Shown one piece after another: positions 55,201 through 64,000 of a stretch of 64,000 nt of DNA (position 1 is its first letter; the number at the start of each line of letters is the position of its first letter). Both the position numbers and the translations under genes were made by a program. The notes below the pieces were generated by a model. That model was not told the origin of the DNA, ran no database searches, and saw only the letters and a list, made by a program, of their open reading frames with translations. This stretch comes from Enoplolaimus lenunculus. Lineage: Eukaryota; Nematoda; Enoplea; Enoplida; Thoracostomopsidae. The stretch is taken from positions 62,001 through 126,000 of the forward strand of contig JASANG010001833.1 in the NCBI GenBank assembly GCA_030248215.1, read 5' to 3'.

Positions 55201-58200
55201 TTACGAGTTAGGGTGGCGCGATACATGTCGTTCGGCGCCGTGTGGCGCCATCCGTTACCGTCCGTCACCATACGGTATCGTCGCTAATTCACGTACGATA
55301 CCGCAAGGTGACGGACGCGCCGGACGTCATCAAAAGTATAACGCCACCCTTATCGTCGAAAAAACCAATGTGGTGGTCCGCCAGCCATTTCGGGACAGCA
55401 ACGGACGTATAGCCAGGATTTGAGTTTCATAGCGTCTAATGTTGTAAATGAACCAGAAACTTATTCTAAATCCTATTAAAGATGTTTTTATACCTACAAA
55501 TTTCGGTAGGGAATATATCTTGTGCATCTCTGCAATTGTACACGAAACTGGGAGGGCACCAATCCAGTAGTTTGACCATAACTGGTCATCCAATGATAAA
55601 ATAGTGTCAATTTTAACTTTTAACACTGTTCAGTTTAACGCCTCAAAGCTGCGTCGAATGACACAGAATTTAGAAAATTTTGAAAATCAACTTTTGAAAA
55701 TTCAAACTTTGTGAAAAGTACAGGGTATGGTGATGCGAAGTTCAAATGTGAAAAGAATCAAAATCAGACCAGTTTTGAGTGAAGGTACGGATATGGACCC
55801 CCTGGAAGTGTTGAGAAGAATGTGTGACCAAACAGCGCCGATCGTAGCATGGCACGAAACCACGGTTCACCAATTGGTTTTTGATGCCAACCGGCACCGT
55901 AAGGTACCGGACGGCACCGGAAGACATTTAGCTCAACAAAAATTACACCTCTGTTACACCAAAAATAGTTTTGACATTTGTTCACAGGTCAACAAACTTA
56001 CAAACGAACGCAAGCGGTGGACCCTTTGATGTCACAGCACGACAACCTGACTGGGCAACTAATTGATGTGGACACGTACGACAATAACCAGCATGGTGCG
56101 TCCGGTTCCGAGCAGCGATTCAGTCGACAAATGACCGTTGACGGACGTTTGCTGTACAATCAGCGAACTAAGTTAGTTTTAACAAAGTAATCTATTCAGA
56201 GAATGACCCATTTTAAGCCCTATTTACACGTGCAAGTTTTTACAGCAAAAACTTGCACGTGCAACTTGCATGTGCAAGTTTGGTCACAAAGCAGATTTGA
56301 AGTTCTTGCAGCTGCAAAATATTCACTTGAATTCATGCTATTGAATTTAATTTGCCCCGGTGAACGCAGTTGCAAGTCGCTTGAATTTCATGCACCTGCA
56401 GTTTGATTGGTCAATCTGAATGTTCGTTTCAAAATACTGGCAGCTGGATGCATTTTCGTGCAAGCTGCAGCTGCGAGTTTTTGCTTCAAAAGCTTGCACA
56501 TGTGAATGGGGCTTTAGCTATGTAATAGCCTGCCTCATGATATGGCTGAGCCTAAGCTTAAGCCTATAACAAAGTCTAGGTATAAGTCTAAACAAAAACC
56601 TAAGCCTAACCACCCAGTCTCTAAAGTTCGCCAGTTTTTCTGTCTCTACATGATCAAGGCCCTATGATTACATTGGTCTATTGAGCCGTCACCCTATGTA
56701 AAGATCCGGAGCGGAATGGTTTTCTGCGGTACTGCAGTAGGGTTTGCTTAAGCTTTAGGCTCTTTGTTTGCTTATGCTTAGGCTTAATAAGCGTGAGTAC
56801 AAGGTCATTTTTACGCTTAGGATTAGGCTTAGGCTTAAACGTAGGAACATGCTTATGCTACTGCTACGGCCTTGCTTTATACATTGGTCGCATTTTCTAT
56901 TTTGGACTTTTATTTGTCAATTATTGACTGCTTCACATTAGACGTCAAAAATCGCCGTCCACAATTATAGCCAGTTTAGCGTATTTGTTCCGAATGAGGA
57001 TTTAGAGACAGGTAATAAAATCGATTTTTTAAACAATTCATTTTAGGATTCGATATGTTCAATTCAAAAAATAACTAAGAAACCCAAAAAAGTAACAAAT
57101 TTTCAAACCAGAAATATTTTTGTTTAAACAAAAATTAAGGATAGAAAAAATAAAATAAAAAATCCAAGCACGAAAAACAACTTGAGGTCATTGAAAATCA
57201 CATCTTTCTCCGTTAAGCTTCATAGCAGTAATAATTTTCTACTGAAAAATGCTTAAGCTGCAATTAAATGGTATAAATGTAATCTATTTTAGTTTACAAC
57301 AACTGAAAATACCACTGTTTTTAGGCACCAAAATACTGAAGCCTACTCAAAAGGGTTAAAGAATATCAATTACCAGGTAAGACATGGTTGCTCACATATT
57401 GAATAATATTTGAAAACTAAACTTTCAGATTTTAACGCATAGCAGATATTAAATTAGCTGAAGCCGGTGGCCGTAGCGAGACGGCGGCAATAGATTCTCG
57501 GCTACCTGTCTAGAAAAAATTTGTCTTCCACCTTTAGACAAATTTCAATTTCACTTGTAATTTTATGAAAAACCTTGAGCGCACCTCTTTAATTTTTTTC
57601 GCACCGCCCTAACTTGCTGCGCAGGATACGGGGACATGGTTAACGATACGGGACTAGTATCTTATCGCTATAGCAATTGGGGCTACGGGTAGTGCCGGAT
57701 CATAACGTAACGAGGCCGTGCGATCGATATGTTATGCGGGCTCCAAAAAAGATTGGTGAAAAAATAATCGTCAAAAACAAATTTCTTAAATTCAAAATTT
57801 TCCTTTTTGAAACGCTGTTTTGAACCTCTTGGAGTCACGACACTAATGCGGATGGTTCGCTGGCCTCCGTTTTATAATTTGCCCGTGGTTACGGGCGAAA
57901 TTATGTTCTGCACAGAACGCAGACAGCTTCTAAGACCGTCTTGCGCAATGGACGATCCAGAAATTTATGAAATGTAAAGCGCCGAGCGACTTATAATAGT
58001 GGAAACAAACCTGCGAGCGAAACGAGACAGAAGCCAATCGGCATTTTAGTGCTAAACTTTAATAAAAAAATCTTGGTTTTAATTTCTGTTGAGAATAGAA
58101 TAAACCACGATCGAATTCGCTTGGATCCACCAGTTTGGTTTTGGCTGGACGGTTTTTTATTTGTGTTCAGTTTATATTTTAGGTTTCGGTAACAGTGATT

Positions 58201-61200
58201 GAAGCACGACAGCTGGCTGGACTAAATATTGATCCTGTGGTTTGTGTTCAAGTTGGCGAGCAACGACGATACACAAGCGTAAAAGAATCAACCAACTGCC
58301 CCTACTATAACGAGGTAAACTGTTTTAAACTTTGTTGAGCTACGCGTGTTTCACTTGTTAATATTCGATCATAGGACAGATTAATAAATTTTACATACTT
58401 TAATAAATTTAGCATAAGATTAGGCTTTATTTTAGTATTGGCCTGGATTTAGGATTGGTTCTTTCACTAGGTTTTAGTTTTTTTCCTCGCTCTTTGTTTT
58501 GCTGAAACTTCATATTTTCAATATAAATAGAACAACAAATTTGACTGAAAGTCTGCGAAACCATTAGAAACGATGAATTTAAATATCCAATCTATTCGAG
58601 TTGTAGCTATGTAATCGCTTGAATTGCAACATTTTCAAATACTGTGATTTTCTATAATTTGTTGCAATTTCAATTTCAGTATTTCGTTTTTGACTTTTCA
58701 ATGCCTCATCAGCTATTCTTTGATCAAATCATTACTATAACGGTACGTTTCAAAACATTAACATAACGATACGTTTAACCTGCCTTCATCGAACTGTAAA
58801 GTTGATTTTGAAGAGACCAATGCCTTCGGGAGCCGTATGATAGCCTTCTTGCAGTGGTGAATCTAAGAGGGTGAAGGTGTTTGCGCCCTTCTGCACGTGC
58901 AACCCGTTTTTGGATCACCTGCAGTACCCCGACCACACCTTATATTAAAAGGGCGACTTCTGGCCGGCTGAATGTAGTGCCTCAGACACGTTTGTCGCGG
59001 GCGCTATGACTTGGATCCAGTTCTAAGATCCAATCCTTTGCAACTTTTGCTGAAATTGTGATTTTATTTAAGGTGTCTTCAAAGCTATACTCGGGAAGAT
59101 GGGGTCGGCCAACTTCGAATTACACGTCTAGAAATCTCGAATCCGTTTTGCGTTGGGGCCTCCAGCCGGAAGTTTGACAGCAGATACCATTCCTAGTGTC
59201 ACAATGGTACATTGGTCGAAACATGCATTCATACCGTTATGTTATTTTTAGGTGTACAAGTCACGCAGTTACATTCGACAATCAGAAATTGTTGGTGCAT
59301 TTAAGCTCGATGTCAATACTGTACACACGCAAACAGGTAAGCTGGCTTCCGGCCAGTAGTCAAAGGAATCTTGGGAGGCAACCACACCCACCCAAAAATC
59401 TGTGGCACCTATTTTGAAACGTTCGCCTATAGTTGGAAAATTTACTCGAACTCACCCTTAAAATCGAGCTCTTCCCGGCCTGTTTGATATCATTTTGGGC
59501 GCTGAATGCCATTGTTCAGTAGATAACCAGTGAGTGAACTAACACACAAACTAACCTATTTCCTATTCAAAGGGTGGTCCATGGATTGAGCAGGTTTTTC
59601 CACTTTCCCGGGTAATATCCCAATTTTTCAAAATCCCAATTTTCCGGGTAATATCCCAATTTCCTAAAATCCTTATTTCCTGGGTAATATCCGTGGATAT
59701 TGTGAGGGACCTCTTCAGTACATTGGGCCCAAAGGGCTATCTGTAGTCTGTTAGCGAAGCACTGTTTTTGATTACAACAAAACTATGTAAAACGTTTCTG
59801 CTAAATTTGAAAAGTACCGCTGGATGTTAGCCTCTGGCAAAAATTCATATCCGCCTTCGGTACACAAATCGGCATCCGGTTAGTGGCGTTTTCGTTCAGA
59901 ATGTTTTCATATCACAGCAACTGATGCACGAGGTATCAAAATTAAACCATTGAGATACATTTTCACAGTTATAATAGCGTCAGTTAGTGGTAGGTTTTCA
60001 AACGTTTCAGATCATCAATTCTACCACAAATGGGCGCTACTCACTGATCCGTCCGATTTGTTATCCGGACCAAAAGGATACGTCAAATGTAACATTTGTG
60101 TTACTGGTCGCGGAGAACCATCGAAAGTAAACCATTAATTTGTCGTAGCCAGGATGTACCCAAAGACTGAACTCACTTAGATAAATTTTGGTCCCAAAAA
60201 ATCTTGGTCCCACATGTAAGTTCCACGAAGTCCCCGCATGTCCCAGCTGAAATTATGGCCTTCCTGTCTACCATGCTGAGAGATGGATACGGGATTGAAC
60301 GTGTTTTTGAACTGACTAAATTGAAAAATATAAGACCAGTATATTCACATGCCCCCCTGAACCCTGACGGTGTGCTGATATTTTTACCGGTACTTAGAAA
60401 AGTGTACGGTTACATTTCAGCTCTTTTAAACGCTCAGCTACAGTCTTTTAAAAAGACTGTCTGAAAAACAACGGTTAAAGAAAATGATGTATATTTCCCC
60501 CTTCTAATCCACATCCTTAGGGTGGCGCTATACTTCTGATGACGTCCGTTACCGTCCGTCGCTATACGGTATAGTGCGTGGATAACTCCGTACAATACCG
60601 CACTGTGACGCACGGAGCCGAATAGTGACGGACGGTGCCAAACGTCAGTAAAAGTATATAGCACTACCCAAATAATTTTGCCTTTCGTCAGTAAGTTTAA
60701 GCTTAATCGCTTAATTTTCAGGTGTAAAACCAATTTAGGTAATGGGAAATCCACTGCTTTATGATGACATATTTTAATGTGAAGCTGTTTTGTTTATCGA
60801 AACGTCAGCCACAGTATTTGGCCATAAAATAACAACTCTGATCAGATTTTGCAAAACATGACTAGCTATGTTAATTTTTATAATTTTTAGTATATCATTT
60901 TTCAATATTTTCAATTGTATACTGGTTTAGGCACCGCCTAAAATTGAACAAGACGAAGATGATATTGAAGCGTGAGTTGCAATTGTAGCCCTTTATTGTT
61001 AACCCCCACAGTTTTACATCAGTGTTTATATATTGGATTGAAAACTAACGCCGAGACATTGAGTTCGAGATACGCTAAACTTTGTGCAACAATACCCAAA
61101 CCGGTCAGACTCCAATGCCATTTGAATAATTATTTTAAGAAAACCAGGGTGCCATCTGGTATATCCAAGAGTGGGCAGCCGCACATTTTCTAGGCTGCCT

Positions 61201-63952
61201 GATCAATTTTTTATCTAGGAAGGTATACAGAGCAAAAAATCTTTTATTGCTATATAATGCAACTTCGTCACCTATTACCCGCCCTGGAAGAATTCTGTCG
61301 CCAATGTCCAAAATTTGCAACCTTGCTTGTAAGTCATCGTAAACCCTTGTATATTCCAGTTGAATCATGTTCAGCATCTCCGACCAAGTTGAGATAGTTG
61401 CGCGCCTGGAAGTTCCATTTGCACACTCCAACTCAATATTCGATGGAGATGCCTATGAACAAATTCGAGTATTTTCTAAGAAAATGCAGAAGATTTTCAC
61501 ATTCAGCCAGATCAGGTTCTCAGGTTAAAAATAGATGAATGAACAGCTGGTTCAGTTGAAAAAAGGTTTAACCTTGTATTATTTATTTCATACTAGGAAT
61601 CTTCTACTACCTCAAGGCATTAACGCCGAACGGCAACGGGCTCGCTATACCTTGAAAATTTTCAAAGCGGAAGGTTTACCATCGACAACGTCAAGCCTGA
61701 TGTCATCGGTTCGTAAAGCAATCACGGGCGACCTGGTCAAACGTCACTATTTGAATCCATACGTTGAAGTTTCGTTTGTTGGAAAAACGGTAGTTTTTTC
61801 CCACGTGCGTCTAGAAGTATTAGAACAATTCGTCGCCTGACAACTGATCGGCCGATAACTTGTAATCTAAAATTTAACACACTCGACAATTTGTCTCGTA
61901 AGCTATTAGGCTTAACGATTACACTTACGATTATGCTTAGGCTTAGACACAGGGTTATGTTGAGAGACAAGTCAGCGAGGGACAAAATGTGGTAGATTTG
62001 CTAATAGATTAGTGGCTTGCAATGACGACGCGCCATCAGCCCGGGGCGCGAGGAAATTTCATTATCCTGTGAAAAAAATACTGTCGCATCGCAGCTAAGG
62101 GTTTAGGAATGCTCTTGGATTATACAAAAACCGCACCTGCTCCCTTGAGAATTTTAGCACCTCGTACATGTTGGTCAGGCGGCTCGATTTCGTGGTTTTC
62201 ATAAATTTATTAAGTGAATTGACATGGGCCAAGATTTTTTACGCACGTTTAAGCTGTGGTAGCTTTCTAATGCTCAGTGACAACTGTGTGTTTCGTTGTT
62301 TTTATCAATAGCGGCCCATGTAAAGATCAGGGGCAGAACGTTTTTCTGTGCGACTAGAAATGAGTAAAGTTTAAGGTATAGACTAACATTTTGCTTTTGC
62401 TTATGCTTAGGTTTAGGCTTAGGAATATGCGCATTCTTACGGTTAGGCTTACGCTTAGGAATATGCTTATAAACTGTTCCGCCCCTATTCTTTTACATTG
62501 GCCAAAACAGCAAACAGAGCTGTCAACTGTCTTTGTCCAAGCATCTCGCTTTGAAGCTGTAGACCCTATTTATGAAATTATATGCATGTAAGTTTCTAAA
62601 TAAATCCGCCCTAAAAGATAACATATTTATGTAATTTTGCGAATTATTGTGAAATTGGTAGCTAAGTAATTTTTTAAGTCTTTTTATTGCAGGCGAAAAC
62701 TTCAGTCAAACCAGCAACAAATCGGCCAGTTTGGAACGAACAACTCATATTTACCGAAATGTTTCCACCGTTGGTTCGTCGAATTAAAATTCAAATTAAA
62801 GACGACTCACTCAATCGTGATGTAATTGCGACGCATTATCTCGATTTAGCATCGATTTCAGATGAAGGTCGACGAGGTAAACAAACACTTATTTCTCCTT
62901 TTAATCGCAAAGTCAGATTAACCTTTTAACTCATATAGTATACTATGATCAACTAAATAAATGTAATATTCGCACAATTACAAGATATTAAAGCCCCATC
63001 GGGCTTGAGCGTCAATTTCCTATAGCTGAGTGGACATCGTAAATGCCTTCCACCCGAGAAGCTGGGGATCGAATTTTACCTTGAAATTACATATCATATG
63101 AAATTGAAAATATTCATATGAGAAAGGGTTAACCTTCGCGATCAGGGCGGCGACTAGTGTATCCGAGGTCCAATCGGTTGAGAGACAGGCCCCCTTGTAA
63201 GCTATCAACCAGGGGTGCCGAGGATTATCCAACAATAGGGACACATACGCTGAAGAAGACTTGCGAGCGAGAAACCAAAAAGCGGGCCATAATGCAACGC
63301 TTAACCTGAATTACGCCAAAAGCACAAAATTCCTCTCAAATCGTATGGTCGATGGGTTCTACGGGGGCCCTGAGGCGCCTGGCCCCACCCTCTAGACGGG
63401 TAGTGTGGCGGTATTGGCGCAACTCTCAATTTAGGGTCGAAAAAATTAACACCTCCAACCGCAGTTGCCAGAATTTTACTTATGATACTTTACAAAACGC
63501 GATGCATCTGAAAGATTAACAGTTGCAAATTTGATTTAAATAATTATTTTCTGAAAATCAAAAAGTTGATTATTTAAACAAAAATGTTTTTCATATTCCA
63601 AAAATGTCTTAAAAATTGTAAAAAAAAGTTCGCTGATGTAAATACCAATAACTTTCCACTGTTCAAGCTTGGATAATTCAATTCCTTCTTTAGAAGTTAT
63701 CGTTTCTTTGCGTTGGAGTACCGCAAATGTATATTTGTGGGAAAAATTGTGTTTTTGACCTACAAATTAAAACAATTTAATTTGTCGTTTATAGAAACTA
63801 TTGAATTCGTATTTGAACCAGAAATTAAAATTTAAAATTAGTGCCCGGCATCGTACGTGGGTAGCGCCAGCGTAATCGTTGAACAATTTAAATTAACCGT
63901 TTAGAAAGTACAACTGCGACCTCTGGTAGTCAACGAGGTAATGCATCAAAAG
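52231..63952 (+). CDS. OTOF-like: Otoferlin-like ferlin (C2A-C2B linker, C2B, part of C2C)
   Basis: Ferlins are large tail-anchored multi-C2 proteins that act in Ca2+-dependent membrane fusion. Thirteen GT-AG exons join with matching phases: 52231-52326, 53059-53189, 54060-54184, 55988-56171, 57325-57376, 58183-58314, 58680-58742, 59252-59336, 60011-60126, 60931-60971, 61597-61789, 62693-62876 and 63905-63952 (about 483 residues). The first four encode a basic, Ser-rich linker ([17 protein letters not shown]). C2B follows: [44 protein letters not shown], then [20 protein letters not shown] and [14 protein letters not shown]. Then come DEDDIEANLLLPQG and C2C ([49 protein letters not shown]). 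The wording [17 protein letters not shown] and DEDDIE-NLLLP is closest, from memory, to vertebrate otoferlin. C2A and start lie upstream and most of the protein lies beyond the right edge. The last exon is short and rests on phase and splice signals only. Confidence 0.92.
53285..53390. mobile_element. CACTGCAAAAAATGG-family fragment
   Basis: ATGCAAAAATTGGGTCAATC up to ACAAATTTGACTCAC resembles half of the palindromic MITE family. Ferlin intron. Confidence 0.35.
54207..54657. mobile_element. CTGTAGTGACCC-family MITE, full length
   Basis: 451 bp, TA on both sides, ends CTGTAGTGATCCGAATAAGA and CTTATTCCGGTCAACACAG. It begins only 22 bases after the ferlin splice donor at 54185, in sense with the gene. 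Confidence 0.88.
54763..54912 (-). mobile_element. GGCCCGTAGCCAGC-family MITE
   Basis: GGGCGCGTAGCCAAGGGAGG at one end, with CAACCTTGCTTGTAAGTCAT and TGATCCTCCTGAAAATTTTT inside. Ferlin intron. Confidence 0.6.
55211..55349. mobile_element. GGGTGGCG MITE (Harbinger-like)
   Basis: 139 bp, TTA on both sides, ends GGGTGGCGCGATAC and AAGTATAACGCCACCC. Unusually GC-rich for the region (CCGTTACCGTCCGTCACC). A second copy is at 60520. Ferlin intron. Confidence 0.85.
56215..56514. mobile_element. Foldback MITE with CACGTGCAAG repeats
   Basis: 300 bp, ends AAGCCCTATTTACACGTGCA and (inverse) TGCACATGTGAATGGGGCTT. Self-complementary ACTTGCACGTGCAACTTGC motifs recur. Ferlin intron, 43 bases after a donor. 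Confidence 0.8.
56686..56889. mobile_element. TTAGGC-hexamer MITE
   Basis: CACCCTATGTAAAGATCCGG, GTTTGCTTAAGCTTTAGGCT, TTAGGC hexamers, TTATACATTGGTC. Ferlin intron. Confidence 0.7.
56890..58182. other. Ferlin introns, no further element recognised
   Basis: Two introns around exon 57325-57376; mostly AT-rich. GCGAGCGAAACGAGACAGAAGC near 58015 is shared with GCGAGCGAAACAAACTGGAAG near 53403, a small unassigned repeat. Confidence 0.35.
59575..59735 (-). mobile_element. Remnant of the 46-bp foldback family
   Basis: CCGGGTAATATCCCAATTTT repeats and the right-hand TCTTCAGTACATTGGGCCC match, in inverse, the stretch 8290-8400 of the foldback element at 7112. Ferlin intron. Confidence 0.5.
60520..60669. 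mobile_element. GGGTGGCG MITE (Harbinger-like)
   Basis: 150 bp, ends GGGTGGCGCTATACTTCTGA and AAAAGTATATAGCACTACCC; TTA at the left, AAA at the right. Interior CCGTTACCGTCCGTC as in the copy at 55211. Ferlin intron. Confidence 0.8.
61170..61420 (-). mobile_element. GGCCCGTAGCCAGC-family remnant
   Basis: TTGCAACCTTGCTTGTAAGTC plus flanking worn blocks match the middle of the family in reverse; ends not recognised. Ferlin intron. Confidence 0.35.
61826..61985. mobile_element. Small foldback MITE, AATTCGTCGCC ends, diverged
   Basis: CAATTCGTCGCCTGACAACT at the left and AGACAAGTCAGCGAGGGACA at the right are a worn pair related to the element at 21718. Ferlin intron. Confidence 0.4.
62313..62503. 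mobile_element. TTAGGC-hexamer MITE
   Basis: Left GGCCCATGTAAAGATCAGGG; right CCTATTCTTTTACATTGGCC; TTAGGC hexamers inside. Flanking 8-mers agree at 5 of 8. Ferlin intron. Confidence 0.8.
63005..63133 (+). repeat. tRNA-related repeat, third copy
   Basis: CTATAGCTGAGTGGACATCG, then GGGGATCGAATTTTACCTTG, then ATATCATATGAAATTGAAAA and GAGAAAGGGTTAA: the same unit as at 37789, opposite strand. Ferlin intron. Confidence 0.6.
63134..63904. other. Ferlin intron, no further element recognised
   Basis: Contains a GC-rich patch (GGGGGCCCTGAGGCGCCTGG) near 63366; otherwise AT-rich. Confidence 0.4.
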
Positions 63953-64000
63953 GTAAGCCGACCATAAATTAGCAACCTAGAATGCTTTGCTACAATTTTA

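Noticed and set aside
1-64000. LTR retrotransposons, retroviral copies or Polintons
   Set aside because: No reverse transcriptase, integrase of that type, capsid-like frames or paired LTRs were recognised in either strand.

Overview
The window looks like a piece of an AT-rich, intron-rich animal genome. Protein genes are split by GT-AG introns of about 0.3 to 2 kb. The recognisable proteins (an otoferlin-like ferlin, protein-L-isoaspartate O-methyltransferase, an F-box/LRR protein, an RRM protein) are metazoan in type, and the space between them is packed with short non-autonomous DNA transposons. I would guess a marine invertebrate, possibly an ascidian, but nothing here fixes the phylum.

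Layout. Bases 1-2884 (minus strand) are the N-terminal two thirds of a Helitron Rep/helicase that runs off the left edge. From 3 to 12.7 kb there is no host gene, only nested transposons, including two foldback-like elements whose arms are tandem minisatellites. Between 12.8 and 23.1 kb lie three minus-strand host genes: two exons of an RRM protein, a single large exon of an F-box/leucine-rich-repeat protein, and six of the coding exons of the isoaspartyl methyltransferase PCMT1. From 23 to 52 kb I find no recognisable host gene. It holds dispersed MITEs, a Merlin-like transposase fragment, a roughly 1 kb tandem duplication, a tRNA-related repeat and a few unassigned open stretches. From 52.2 kb to the right edge, 13 plus-strand exons with perfectly compatible phases encode about 483 residues of an otoferlin-like ferlin (C2A-C2B linker, C2B, start of C2C); the gene continues beyond the window.

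The repeat landscape falls into families recognisable by termini and target duplications: a GGCCCATGTA-type TIR family with 8-bp duplications (carrying TTAGGC-like hexamers, or 46-bp or 82-bp minisatellites), a Harbinger-like family with TTA/TAA duplications and many ATATCATATGATAT palindromes, two TA-flanked families (CTGTAGTGACCC and CACTGCAAAAAATGG ends), a GGCCCGTAGCCAGC-ended family, and several smaller foldback families. No LTR element, retrovirus or other virus-like copy was recognised. The most notable items are the minisatellite-armed foldback elements that share TIRs with the hexamer MITEs, and a MITE whose 8-bp target duplication lies exactly across a PCMT1 5' splice site.
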